Source: an uncultured Prevotellaceae bacterium (GTDB lineage: Bacteria > Bacteroidota > Bacteroidia > Bacteroidales > Bacteroidaceae). Taken from it: a stretch of 64,000 nucleotides of DNA. Below, piece after piece: positions 27,584 through 36,742 of this stretch. Position numbers and translations under genes: made by a program. The notes under the pieces were generated by a model that did not search any database, had not been told where the DNA came from, and saw only the letters and a program-made list of their open reading frames with translations. Where the stretch lies: positions 42,049 through 106,048 of the forward strand of contig CALBJW010000148.1 in NCBI GenBank assembly GCA_937893145.1, read 5' to 3'. The first letter of the stretch is position 1; each line of letters opens with the position of its first letter.

Positions 27584-29223
27584 AAACAAGACTCTTTTCT
27601 CTCATAGCACTTTTCTTTGTCCTTATCTCTGCCAATGCGCAGGTCAAGATGGACGAAGCTCAACTCCGCAAACTCATTGTCACTCAAAGTGCTATCCTCA
27701 ATCTTTATGTTGATACTGTCAGTCAATCAAAGATAACAGAGGATGCCATCAAGGCAATGCTTGAGAAACTCGACCCTCACTCTACTTACACTCCTGCAAA
27801 GGATGTGCAGGCACTCACGGAGAACCTCAACGGTTCGTTCGAGGGTATCGGTGTTCAGTACAATATGAATGAGGACACTCTCGTTGTCATTCAGCCTGTC
27901 ACTAATGGTCCTTCTGAAAAGGTCGGTATCATTGCAGGTGATAAGATTGTTACAGTCAACGACTCAAGCATCGCTGGTGTCAATATGTCTCGCGAGGATA
28001 TCATGAAGCGTCTTCGTGGTCCAAAGGGTACAAAGGTTAATCTTGGTGTCATTCGCCAGGGCGTGAAGGGCATTCAGAAGTTTGTGGTTACTCGCGATAA
28101 GATTCCTGTATATACTCTCGATGCTTACTACATGATTGATGAAACTACAGGTTATATCAAGATAAGCAGTTTTGGTGCTACAACCCATGATGAGTTCACT
28201 ACAGCTGCAAAGGAACTTATCGGTCTTGGCATGAAGAACCTTGTCCTCGACCTTCAGGGCAATGGTGGTGGATACCTTCAGGCTGCAGTAGCAATGGCTG
28301 ATGAATTTCTTGGCAATGGTGAGATGATTGTTTACACAGAAGGCCGTTCTGTAGGTCGTCATGACTATCATGCTCAGAAAGGGCAGATGGACATCGACAA
28401 GGTTGTTGTTCTTGTTGATGGTTATACTGCAAGTGCTGCCGAGATTCTTTCGGGTGCTATTCAGGATAATGACCGTGGTACCATTGTTGGTCGCCGTACC
28501 TTTGCCAAGGGACTTGTTCAGCGTCCAATCGACCTTCCTGATGGCAGTATGATTCGTCTTACTGTGGCACACTACTATAGTCCTGTAGGCCGTTGTTTCC
28601 AGAAGCCATACACAAAGGGCGACAAAAAGAAGTATGACAACGATATGCTTGACCGCCTCAATAGCGGTGAACTTATGTCTGCCGACTCTATCCACTTCCC
28701 TGACTCTCTCAAATACACAACTAAGGGTGGTCGTGTAGTTTATGGTGGCGGTGGTATCATGCCAGATGTTTATGTGCCTCTCGACACGACACTCTACACT
28801 CGCCTTCATCGTGAACTTTCAGCAAAGAGCTGCATCATTCAATCTACACTCAAGTTCCTTGACAAGCATCGCAAGCAACTCGTCAAGGACTACAACGTGA
28901 ACGACTTCCGCAAGGAACTTGCTCTTCGCCAGGCAAAGAAGAAGTACAACGCAAATACTCTCATATACAACGAAGGATTTAAGCGTTTCAAGGACACATA
29001 CGAGGTTCCTCAGGAACTTCTTGACATACTTGCAGACCAAGCGAAGACTGCTAAGATAGAATATACTGATTCTATGTATCAGGCAACTCTTCCTCTCCTT
29101 ACTCTTCAACTCAAGGCTCTCCTTGCCCGCGACATCTGGGACATGTCAGAGTATTATCAGATTATGAATCCAGCAAGTGAAATATATGTCAAGGGACTTG
29201 CTACAATGAAAGAGGAGAAGTAG
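27580..29223 (+). CDS. S41-family carboxy-terminal processing protease
   Basis: The 547-residue product has a signal peptide (1-20, ending SANA), a PDZ domain (about 85-180, GVQYNMNEDTLVVIQ and GDKIVTVND) and the S41 catalytic core. The nucleophile Ser lies in VDGYTASAAEIL near residue 285, the Lys in FAKGLVQ near 310. A long helical C-terminal extension follows. It should act in the periplasm, cutting C-terminal regions of secreted or membrane proteins. It is translationally coupled to coaD. Confidence 0.92.
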   Translation: MKTRLFSLIALFFVLISANAQVKMDEAQLRKLIVTQSAILNLYVDTVSQSKITEDAIKAMLEKLDPHSTYTPAKDVQALTENLNGSFEGIGVQYNMNEDTLVVIQPVTNGPSEKVGIIAGDKIVTVNDSSIAGVNMSREDIMKRLRGPKGTKVNLGVIRQGVKGIQKFVVTRDKIPVYTLDAYYMIDETTGYIKISSFGATTHDEFTTAAKELIGLGMKNLVLDLQGNGGGYLQAAVAMADEFLGNGEMIVYTEGRSVGRHDYHAQKGQMDIDKVVVLVDGYTASAAEILSGAIQDNDRGTIVGRRTFAKGLVQRPIDLPDGSMIRLTVAHYYSPVGRCFQKPYTKGDKKKYDNDMLDRLNSGELMSADSIHFPDSLKYTTKGGRVVYGGGGIMPDVYVPLDTTLYTRLHRELSAKSCIIQSTLKFLDKHRKQLVKDYNVNDFRKELALRQAKKKYNANTLIYNEGFKRFKDTYEVPQELLDILADQAKTAKIEYTDSMYQATLPLLTLQLKALLARDIWDMSEYYQIMNPASEIYVKGLATMKEEK

Positions 29224-29226
29224 GGT

Positions 29227-31119
29227 ATGACAAACTTTGATTGGCAAGCTACATACAATGCTATCAATGCTGATTTCTCTGTTCGTGATACACGACCAGT
29301 GATAGGCATAACTGGCAACTATGACAAGGAGACTTGCACTCTTGCAGAGGGGTATTACCAGTCTATTCTCAAGGCTGGAGGTATTCCTATGATTATTCCA
29401 CCATTCTACGATACTGATCGCCTTGGCGAACTTCTCGACCGTCTTGATGGCATCCTCTTCTCTGGTGGTGGTGACATCAATCCTCTTCTTCTTGGTGAGG
29501 AACCAATCAAGGAACTGCATGGCATCACTCCTGAGCGTGACATGCAAGAACTACTCCTTGCTCGTCTTGCCTACGACCGCCAGATACCAATGCTTGGCAT
29601 CTGCAAGGGCATCCAGACTATCAATGCTGCGCTTGGTGGCACTAATTATCAGGACATTCATACCCAGATGCCTGGCACTCGCATCAAGCATAGTCAGGAC
29701 CAGGATCGTCGATACTCTTCTCACACAGTAGTCCCTCCAGTCTCTGAAGGGGAAGGAAGTTCGTGTAATGGTGAAGATAGCATTCTTTGGAAATTGTTTC
29801 CAAATGCTTGTCCTCCTCTTTTGGGAGGCATAGGACTTCCTGTCAATTCCTTTCATCATCAGGCTTGTAAAGAACCTGCACCTTGTCTAAAGGTGTCAGC
29901 CATAAGCACCGATGGTGTCATCGAAGCGGTTGAAAGCAACGAATACAAGAGCATCCTTGCCGTACAATGGCATCCGGAGACATACATCCTTCGAGGCAGC
30001 ACTGAGATGCTCCCTATCTTCGAATGGCTTGTCGGGGAAAGTGCTGAGTTCAAGGCTGCAAAGAAACTACACACTAAGATTCTTACTCTCGATAGCCATT
30101 GCGACACTCCGATGTTCTTCAATCAGAACATCAACTTTGCTTCACGCGACCCAAAGATACTTGTTGACCTTCACAAGATGACAGAAGGTCATCTCGACTC
30201 AACCATCATGGTTGCCTATCTTCAGCAGAATGAACGCGATGAGGCTTCGCTTGAGAATGCAACAGCAAAGGCAAATCAGATTCTCACTCAGATTGAGGAG
30301 ATGGTAGCATCAAACTGCACAGCTGTTGATATTGCATACACTCCAGCAGACCTCTGGCGACTCAAGGCACAAGGTAAGCGTGCCATCATGCTCGGCATCG
30401 AGAATGGTTATGCTATAGGTAAAGATATAAAGAATATTGAAGCTTTCCGCAAACGCGGTGTTGTCTATATGACTCTCTGTCATAATGGCGATAATGACAT
30501 CTGCGACTCTGCTCGTCATCGTGTCAACACTTGTCATCCTCTCGATAGCAGTCTCGACCCTTCAGGCATCAAGGGCGAACACGGTGGTGTGAGTGCTTTC
30601 GGTGCTGATGTTATTCGTGAAATGAATCGTGTGGGTATGATGGTTGATCTCAGCCATGCCAGCGAAGAGAGTTTCTATGATGCTCTCGACATAAGTGCTA
30701 CTCCTATCGTTTGTTCCCACTCGTCTGCAAAGGTTCTTTGCGATCATCCTCGCAACCTCACAGACGACCAGATGAAGGCTCTTGCCCATAAGGGTGGTGT
30801 GGCACAAGTCACTCTCTATCATGGTTTCTTGACAAAAGACTCGCCAGACTTCCTTCACGGTCCTCTTCTTCCTAACGAGGCAACTATCCTCACAGCCATT
30901 GACCATCTCAATCATATGGTGAATGTCATGGGCATTGAACATGTAGGCATAGGTACAGACTTCGATGGTGATGGTGGCATTCGTGGTTGTTCTTCAGCCA
31001 GCGAACTCATCAACTTCACTCGTCGTCTCATGAAAGAACGCTACTCAGAAGAACAAATCCAGATGCTCTGGGGCGGCAACTTCCTCCGTGTTATGGAACA
31101 GGTGCAGAATTTCAAGTAA
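29227..31119 (+). CDS. Fusion of C26 glutamine-amidotransferase-like hydrolase and M19 dipeptidase
   Basis: The N-terminal part (1-275) is a PuuD-like class I amidotransferase fold, with nucleophile Cys in LGICKGIQ near residue 125, His in VNSFHHQA near 214 and a QWHPE motif. The C-terminal part (280-630) is a membrane-dipeptidase (M19) barrel with metal ligands in LDSHCDTP, IENGYAI, VDLSHAS and SHSSAK. Together they may hydrolyse gamma-glutamyl compounds and then dipeptides (inference). There is no signal peptide, so it is probably cytoplasmic. Two extra segments between the Cys and His (PVSEGEGSSCNGED and CPPLLGGI) look like translated intergenic repeat. Last gene of the parE operon. Confidence 0.88.
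   Translation: MTNFDWQATYNAINADFSVRDTRPVIGITGNYDKETCTLAEGYYQSILKAGGIPMIIPPFYDTDRLGELLDRLDGILFSGGGDINPLLLGEEPIKELHGITPERDMQELLLARLAYDRQIPMLGICKGIQTINAALGGTNYQDIHTQMPGTRIKHSQDQDRRYSSHTVVPPVSEGEGSSCNGEDSILWKLFPNACPPLLGGIGLPVNSFHHQACKEPAPCLKVSAISTDGVIEAVESNEYKSILAVQWHPETYILRGSTEMLPIFEWLVGESAEFKAAKKLHTKILTLDSHCDTPMFFNQNINFASRDPKILVDLHKMTEGHLDSTIMVAYLQQNERDEASLENATAKANQILTQIEEMVASNCTAVDIAYTPADLWRLKAQGKRAIMLGIENGYAIGKDIKNIEAFRKRGVVYMTLCHNGDNDICDSARHRVNTCHPLDSSLDPSGIKGEHGGVSAFGADVIREMNRVGMMVDLSHASEESFYDALDISATPIVCSHSSAKVLCDHPRNLTDDQMKALAHKGGVAQVTLYHGFLTKDSPDFLHGPLLPNEATILTAIDHLNHMVNVMGIEHVGIGTDFDGDGGIRGCSSASELINFTRRLMKERYSEEQIQMLWGGNFLRVMEQVQNFK
29730..29845. other. Repeat-like insertion within the C26 domain
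   Basis: The DNA here (CCCTCCAGTCTCTGAAGGGG, then TCCTCCTCTTTTGGGAGG) resembles the two arms of the C/G-rich dispersed repeat seen at 846-971 and before purL. It keeps the frame and lies in a loop between catalytic residues. Similarity is short, so this is tentative. Confidence 0.4.
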
Positions 31120-31176
31120 GAATCATTCTCCGTTTTCATGCATAGCAGAGCCTCTATTCTTCCCAAAGAATCATTC

Positions 31177-32517
31177 TCATTTGAACACCAAAGTCGTTAA
31201 TCCCTCTTCATCAAATATCTCCCGGGCTACCTCCTGAAGTAGTTCGGGAGTTAATTTATCCAGATGAACGTATGTGTCTTCCACTCCTTCAAACTTATTA
31301 TAATGAAGGAATGCCTTTGCTGTGTCGAGAATATAGTTTTCGAAGTTGTCACAAGCCACACCAATCTGTCCTTTTGTCTGCTTTAATGCAGCATCAAACT
31401 GTGCTTTACTCAATGGCTTCTCCATCAACTTGTCAAGTTCCTTGCGAACTATCTTGCAACACTTATCCACATCCTCCACATCGCATCCGAAGTATATCGC
31501 CCAAGTGCTTGTGTCCGTATAATTAGTCAACGAACTCTCCACCGTATATACCAGTCCTCTCTTCTCTCTCAAAGCAACATTCAACCGCGAGTTCATACCC
31601 GGTCCTCCTAATATATTATTAAGGAAGTACAACGCAATCCTCTTATCATTCTTCGAACCGTATGCAGCACGCCCAATCATCACATGTGCCTGATGCGTAC
31701 CCATATCGCACACTACCTTCCTCCTCTTCACTTCGCTAACCTCTAACCTTTCCTCACTAACTTCTAACCTTTCCTCACTAATCTCTCCCCCTCTAACCTC
31801 TTCACCTTCTACCCCTCTAACCATTTCTTCATCCGCCTTCTCCAACCATAGTTCCCTGCGGTTTTGCCGCAGGTCCCCTTTCCCTTCCTCTCTCATCACC
31901 GCCTTCTCCACCATCTTCTTCACCTTCTCCCACCTATAATCTCCCATCACAAACATCACCATCTTCTCAGCAGTATATAAACGCTTAGTAAAAGCCTTTG
32001 CATCCTCACTCCTGAACCTCCTCACATCCTCTGCTTTACCAAGAATGTCATGTCCCAAATCCTTACCCTCATATATGATATTCTCAAACCTATCAAATAT
32101 AAGGTCAGCAGGCGAATCATTATACGACTCTATCTCGTCCACAATCACCTCACATTCCTTGTCAATCTCATGCTGTGGATAAGTGCTGTTGAAAACCACG
32201 TCAAACAGAAGTTCAACGGCACGAGACAAATGCTCCTTCATGAATGCCGAATACACCACAGTCTCTTCCTTATTAGTGTATGCATTCAGGTCGCCTCCCA
32301 CACCCTCCATTCTCTTGATGATGTGACTTGCTCTTCTATGAACTGTACCCTTGAACATCATGTGTTCACAGAAATGTGCCATACCCTGCTCCGTCTCCAA
32401 CTCATCACGCGTACCGGCATCAATACTTATACCGCAATAAGCCACCGAAGTAGGGGAGGGGATATGAATCACCCTCATCCCATTTGGAAGAGTGAATATG
32501 TTTGCTGTTTCCTTCAT
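31177..32517 (-). CDS. M16-family zinc protease with repeat-derived insertion
   Basis: I start at 32517 (MKETANIFTLPNG), nine bases after the chromate transporter stop; an upstream ATG would overlap that gene. The 446-residue product has the inverted zinc motif HFCEH with a downstream ECEVIVDEIE glutamate, then the second non-catalytic domain (THQAHVMIGRAAY). It resembles mitochondrial-processing-peptidase-type proteases (PqqL/YmxG group). Between the two domains a ~50-residue insertion contains GDLRQNRREL and tandem EERLEVS units. The DNA of this insertion matches intergenic repeat at 33770-33895. No signal peptide, so probably cytoplasmic. Confidence 0.88.
   Translation of the reverse strand: MKETANIFTLPNGMRVIHIPSPTSVAYCGISIDAGTRDELETEQGMAHFCEHMMFKGTVHRRASHIIKRMEGVGGDLNAYTNKEETVVYSAFMKEHLSRAVELLFDVVFNSTYPQHEIDKECEVIVDEIESYNDSPADLIFDRFENIIYEGKDLGHDILGKAEDVRRFRSEDAKAFTKRLYTAEKMVMFVMGDYRWEKVKKMVEKAVMREEGKGDLRQNRRELWLEKADEEMVRGVEGEEVRGGEISEERLEVSEERLEVSEVKRRKVVCDMGTHQAHVMIGRAAYGSKNDKRIALYFLNNILGGPGMNSRLNVALREKRGLVYTVESSLTNYTDTSTWAIYFGCDVEDVDKCCKIVRKELDKLMEKPLSKAQFDAALKQTKGQIGVACDNFENYILDTAKAFLHYNKFEGVEDTYVHLDKLTPELLQEVAREIFDEEGLTTLVFK
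31730..31899. repeat. Repeat block inside the M16 gene
   Basis: On the plus strand, tandem CTCACTAACTTCTAACCTTTC units lead into a stretch that ends in the palindrome CCTGCGG-TTTTG-CCGCAGG (31854-31874). About 80 bases (31818-31899) are nearly identical to 33818-33900. Confidence 0.8.
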
Positions 32518-32525
32518 GTCTTTCT

Positions 32526-33098
32526 CTAATATATCAGCAGTCCTGCCAATCCACACATCAATATCATCAATATCGGATGAATCTTAAACAATCGAGTACC
32601 GATAAATGCAAAGCAGAATATAGTGATACTAACAATAAATACGAAGATGTTCTCCTTTGGATTGCCAAAGTTCTCTGTTGACATCAGCATGATAGATGCT
32701 GCTGCAAGCAGTCCCACGATAGCAGGACGGAGTGTCTTAAATACATTCTTCACATCCTGCGAATCCTTATTCTTCAACAAAAACTTACTTATGCTCACCA
32801 TCAATATAAATGGTAACCACATGATACTCAACGATGCAATCACAGCACCAATCACCGCTGCCCACTCTGGATAACCATCATTCAGCACCGATGTATATCC
32901 TGTGTATGTAGCACAGTTAATACCAATAGGTCCAGGAGTTGACTGCGATATCGCCACAATATCCGTAAACTCTGCCGTAGTCAACCAGTGGTTCTTATGC
33001 ACCACCTCGTCCTGTATAAGTGAAAGCATAGCGTATCCACCACCAAAGTTAAAGATACCTATCTTCGAAAATACCAAAAATAACTTCAAGAAAACCAT
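32526..33098 (-). CDS. Chromate transporter, half-size CHR protein (second of pair)
   Basis: A 190-residue membrane protein with the CHR signature near the N-terminus (FNFGGGYAMLSLIQDE, SQSTPGPIGIN) and about five to six hydrophobic segments. Short CHR proteins act in pairs to export chromate or take up sulfate-like anions; the true substrate here is unknown. It pairs with the gene at 33197-33736, which lies upstream on the same strand. Confidence 0.88.
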   Translation of the reverse strand: MVFLKLFLVFSKIGIFNFGGGYAMLSLIQDEVVHKNHWLTTAEFTDIVAISQSTPGPIGINCATYTGYTSVLNDGYPEWAAVIGAVIASLSIMWLPFILMVSISKFLLKNKDSQDVKNVFKTLRPAIVGLLAAASIMLMSTENFGNPKENIFVFIVSITIFCFAFIGTRLFKIHPILMILMCGLAGLLIY

Positions 33099-33117
33099 AT
33101 CAACCTCTAATTTTAAC

Positions 33118-33207
33118 CACTAATCACTAATCATTAATCACTAATCACTAATCATTAACCACCAACCACCAATCACTAATCACTAACCACTAACCACTAA
33201 CCTCTGC
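33118..33207. repeat. ACTAATC heptamer satellite
   Basis: About a dozen units of ACTAATC/ACTAACC/ATTAATC lie between the two chromate transporter genes. Confidence 0.85.
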
Positions 33208-33736
33208 GCCTACAGCGCCCCCAAACAAATCCACCTACTCCTGCACCCAATATACACCATATCGGACTGACTCCAAAAGCACAAATCAGCAACGCACAAA
33301 CTATTGGAATCCAACAGTTCATGCGATTTATCTTAGCCGACTTAGCCATCGTAAAACAAGGAGCAAGTATGAGTGCCACCACAGCAGGGCGCACCCCCAT
33401 AAAGAACTTCTCCACGTATGGATTGCTCTTAAATGCCTGAAAGAATACTGCTATCAATAGTATCGCCATGATTGATGGAACAGCCACACCCAAAGCTCCG
33501 ATGATGCCGCCCCATACTCCTTTGAACTTATATCCAATATGCGAAGCCATATCAATAGCAAACAAACCCGGAGTACTCTGTGCCACCACAAGGATGTCCA
33601 TAAACTCCTCCCTTGTCAACCATTGCTTCTTCTCCACTATCTCCTTTTCCATCACCGGCACCATAGCGTATCCACCACCCAGAGTGAACCCACCTATCTT
33701 CGCAAATGTAACAAACAAATCAGTATATATACCCAT
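33197..33736 (-). CDS. Chromate transporter, half-size CHR protein (first of pair)
   Basis: A 179-residue protein with the CHR signature GGFTLGGGYAMVPVMEKE and AQSTPGLFAIDMASHIG, and about five hydrophobic segments. It is homologous to the following half-transporter; the two probably form a heteromer with inverted topology. Its last codons (GRCRRRG) abut the ACTAATC satellite, so the C-terminus may have been altered by repeat growth. Confidence 0.88.
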   Translation of the reverse strand: MGIYTDLFVTFAKIGGFTLGGGYAMVPVMEKEIVEKKQWLTREEFMDILVVAQSTPGLFAIDMASHIGYKFKGVWGGIIGALGVAVPSIMAILLIAVFFQAFKSNPYVEKFFMGVRPAVVALILAPCFTMAKSAKINRMNCWIPIVCALLICAFGVSPIWCILGAGVGGFVWGRCRRRG

Positions 33737-33769
33737 AATTCTAACTTTACTCTAACCTGTCAACTCTAA

Positions 33770-33895
33770 CCTCTAACCCTTCTACCCCTCTACTCCTCTA
33801 CCCTTCTACTCCTCTACCCATTTCTTCATCCACATTCTCCAACCATAGTTCCCTGCGGTTTTGCCGCAGGTTCCCTTTCCCTTCTTCTCTCATCC
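33770..33895. repeat. Intergenic repeat block with CCTGCGG palindrome
   Basis: CTCTACCCTTCTACC-type tandem units are followed by the same ~85 bases found inside the M16 gene, with the palindrome at 33851-33871. Its end runs into the 3' end of the P-type ATPase gene. Confidence 0.8.
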
Positions 33896-36541
33896 CTACC
33901 TTCTCCACCATCTCCACACATCCGGCACCACCAATATCGGCGATGTGAACACCACAATCTTCACCCATTCACTCACACTTAATGGCTCTGCAATCTCAAA
34001 CATCTGACCACCATAAGTCACGATAAGAATCTGTCCAATAATGATAACAGCAGCAATAGCATAGAAACTGATGCTTGTGTTCTCCCAGAATGCAGGGCGA
34101 TTAATGAACAGGTTCTTTATGTCACCAATGAGCGAATCGTTTGTATTATAATATCTTGCATTGAAGATGTTCCAAAATTGTGATACCACAAATATCGAGA
34201 AGAAATACTTATGCAACTCCTGATAATGCCAAATGATAGAAAAGGCAACGAAGAATACAAATCCATAATTAAGAATTGTATAAGCCATCTTCCTATCTAT
34301 GATATTGCTCTTAGGGTCGCGAGGCTTTGCCATAAGCACACTCTTATCTGCAGGCAACGAAGAAAGTGCCATAGCAGCAAATGTATCCATGATGAGATTT
34401 ATCCAGAGCATCTGTGTCACACCAAGCGGACTCTCCTTGCCCGTAAATGCGCCCCAAAGCACAATAAGACAAGCACATAGGTTGATTGTGGTTTGGAATA
34501 TGATAAAGCGTCGTATGTTCTGATAAAGGCTGCGTCCCCACATTATTGCCTTATTGATTGAAGAGAACGAGTTGTCAATGATAGTTATATCACTTGCCTC
34601 CTTTGCACGCGAAGTACCATCGCCCATGCTGAGTCCCACCTGTGCCTTGCTCAGAGCAGGAGCATCATTTGTTCCATCGCCAGTCACAGCAACCACCTCT
34701 CCATTCTGCTGAAGGAGAGTTACGAGTCGTGCCTTGTCGTTTGGTTTTGCACGAGAGATAATCTTCAATGTCTTGACAGCTTCTCGAGCCTCCTCGTCTG
34801 TCATGGCAGCAAATTCACTACCTGTGAGCATGTAGTCGTTATCTCCATTGATAAGACCAATCTGTCTGCCTATCTCCTTTGCAGTTCCTGGAGTATCACC
34901 AGTCACGATGATTACCCTCACTCCTGCATTGTCACGACACACATGTATTGCCTCAGCCACATCATCACGGATAGGGTCGGCAATACCCACAATACCCACA
35001 AAGGTATCATCAATGGCAAATCCGAGTGTACGCATCGCCTTTGATTGGTATTCGTGCAGACGGTCAAATATCTGTTCACGAGTCCATCCGCCTGCAATCT
35101 TACTGCACTTCTCAAGAAGAATCTCTGATGCACCCTTATAATAGGTATGCCCATCAGCAGTCGTTGTACTCATGTATTTATTTTCTGTCGAGAAAGGAAG
35201 ACGATCCGCGATAACCGCCTGTTTTCGAATGGCTTTATAGTCATATCCCTGCTCTGCAATCCACATCAACAGAGCGCATTCCGTAGGATTACCAATGCGG
35301 CGAATAGCCCCATCCTCTTCCGTCAGTTCCGCAGTCGTATTGATAGCAATGCCCCGAGCAAAAGCATCCCATCCACCTTCTCCACTCTCTCCACTCTCAA
35401 TACCTTCTCCCATCTCAAGCCCCTGTTCCCTGCGGTTTTGCCGCAGGTCTCCTCCAAACACTTCCTTCTCCACCACTCTCATCTCATTCTTCGTCAGCGT
35501 ACCCGTCTTGTCCGAACAAATCACAGTTGCAGCACCCATAGTCTCACAAGCATGCAACTTACGCACAAGGTTATTCTCCGCAAGCATCTTCCTCATACTC
35601 ATAGCTAACGATACCGTAATAGACATCGGAAGTCCCTCAGGCACAGCACATACCACAAGAGTCACAGCAATCATGATAGACTGCAATACATATTCTATCA
35701 CCTCAACTGTACTGTCATTATTATTCGTGTTGCCATCACTAAAAAGGTATATAAGACGCCCCACAATGATTAATCCACCCACCACGAAACTTGCCACAGA
35801 GATTGCCTTGCCAAGTCGCTCAAGCTGTTGGTTGAGCGGAGTCTCCACATCACTTCCTTCCTGTGTCTTTGCCACACCTTTTCCCTCTTCAGTCTCCATA
35901 CCGATGGCGGTGATAATCATCGTACCACTACCTTCTATTATTGTACTGCCACGAAGGAGGAAATCACTTGGATATGCTGCCTCCGACTTCTCATCTCTCA
36001 CTACCGACTTGTTTGCGTATGCCTCTCCAGTGAAGGCGGACTCATCAATCTTGAGTGTCAACGATTCAAGGACCTTTCCATCTGCAGGAATCTCATCACC
36101 ACTTTCAAGCATCACGATGTCTCCAACACACACATCGCTCTTCTTTATCTCCTTGACTACAGGCTCCTTTCCTTCCGATTTCCTGCGAAGCACCTTCACC
36201 TTTCGACTGTCCTTCACCTTGTTGAGCACATCAAACTCCTCATCTGCCTTCACCTCAAAGATAAAGCCCACACCTGTGGCAAGCATCATCGCCACAAAGA
36301 TACCTATCGGTTCAAGAAGTACCTGCCAACCTTTCCCAACAGATACCATCTCATAAATGGAAACTCCTACAGAAAAGCAGAACACAACACCTAACACAAT
36401 AATCAATGGTTCCTTGAATTTCTCCAAGAATCCCTTCCACAATGGTTCCTTTTCTGGGGGCGGAATGATGTTCTTACCCATACCATTCAGCACCTCAGCC
36501 GAATCACCTATCAGGCATCTGTCTAAAATATCTTGTCTCAT
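33896..36541 (-). CDS. P-type calcium-transporting ATPase
   Basis: The 881-residue product belongs to the P2 group (SERCA/PMCA-like). Features are the phosphorylation site CSDKTGTLTKNEM, the TGE actuator loop (ESAFTGEAYA), TGDGTNDAPALSKA in the hinge, membrane motif VPEGLPMS in M4 and a cation-transporter C-terminal domain. It would pump Ca2+ (possibly Mn2+) out of the cytoplasm. In the nucleotide domain an insertion reading GDLRQNRREQGLEMGEGIES is encoded by the same palindrome repeat as in the M16 gene. Promoter at 36561-36568 on the minus strand. Confidence 0.92.
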   Translation of the reverse strand: MRQDILDRCLIGDSAEVLNGMGKNIIPPPEKEPLWKGFLEKFKEPLIIVLGVVFCFSVGVSIYEMVSVGKGWQVLLEPIGIFVAMMLATGVGFIFEVKADEEFDVLNKVKDSRKVKVLRRKSEGKEPVVKEIKKSDVCVGDIVMLESGDEIPADGKVLESLTLKIDESAFTGEAYANKSVVRDEKSEAAYPSDFLLRGSTIIEGSGTMIITAIGMETEEGKGVAKTQEGSDVETPLNQQLERLGKAISVASFVVGGLIIVGRLIYLFSDGNTNNNDSTVEVIEYVLQSIMIAVTLVVCAVPEGLPMSITVSLAMSMRKMLAENNLVRKLHACETMGAATVICSDKTGTLTKNEMRVVEKEVFGGDLRQNRREQGLEMGEGIESGESGEGGWDAFARGIAINTTAELTEEDGAIRRIGNPTECALLMWIAEQGYDYKAIRKQAVIADRLPFSTENKYMSTTTADGHTYYKGASEILLEKCSKIAGGWTREQIFDRLHEYQSKAMRTLGFAIDDTFVGIVGIADPIRDDVAEAIHVCRDNAGVRVIIVTGDTPGTAKEIGRQIGLINGDNDYMLTGSEFAAMTDEEAREAVKTLKIISRAKPNDKARLVTLLQQNGEVVAVTGDGTNDAPALSKAQVGLSMGDGTSRAKEASDITIIDNSFSSINKAIMWGRSLYQNIRRFIIFQTTINLCACLIVLWGAFTGKESPLGVTQMLWINLIMDTFAAMALSSLPADKSVLMAKPRDPKSNIIDRKMAYTILNYGFVFFVAFSIIWHYQELHKYFFSIFVVSQFWNIFNARYYNTNDSLIGDIKNLFINRPAFWENTSISFYAIAAVIIIGQILIVTYGGQMFEIAEPLSVSEWVKIVVFTSPILVVPDVWRWWRR
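35385..35455. repeat. Repeat block inside the P-type ATPase gene
   Basis: CTCTCCACTCTC-type units precede the palindrome CCTGCGG-TTTTG-CCGCAGG (35428-35448), the third copy in this window. The frame is preserved. Confidence 0.75.
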
Positions 36542-36560
36542 TATTCTTATTATTTCACTG

Positions 36561-36568
36561 CAAAGTTA
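36561..36568 (-). promoter_or_regulatory. Promoter of the P-type ATPase
   Basis: TAACTTTG on the minus strand, 20 bases upstream of the start codon at 36541. Confidence 0.6.
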
Positions 36569-36611
36569 CAAATAAATTCACAATTCATGATTAATAATTA
36601 ATAATTATTCG

Positions 36612-36619
36612 TAACTTTG
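36612..36619 (+). promoter_or_regulatory. Promoter of dusB
   Basis: TAACTTTG on the plus strand, followed by a ~120-base leader with two palindromes. Confidence 0.6.
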
Positions 36620-36656
36620 CCATACAAAATACTTATAACAACATCTCTTTTGCCAT

Positions 36657-36720
36657 GCCTACTCATTTTTGAGTTGGCATCCCCCATTCCTTCCCCAGTT
36701 CTCACTCATTCTTGAGTGAG
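36657..36720. repeat. Two palindromes in the dusB leader
   Basis: ACTCATTTTTGAGT (around 36661-36674) and CTCACTCATTCTTGAGTGAG (36701-36720). The second ends 22 bases before the dusB ATG, the same spacing as for the palindrome before the gene at 23220, but with different arm sequence. Confidence 0.7.
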
Positions 36721-36742
36721 CCCTCAAAAAACACTTACTCGT

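Noticed and set aside
27964..28809. 281-codon open frame antisense to the S41 protease
   Set aside because: No recognisable domain and fully overlaps a gene with intact catalytic motifs.
35295..36356. 353-codon open frame antisense to the P-type ATPase
   Set aside because: Ser/Thr/Pro/Ile-rich low-complexity product directly opposite conserved ATPase motifs.
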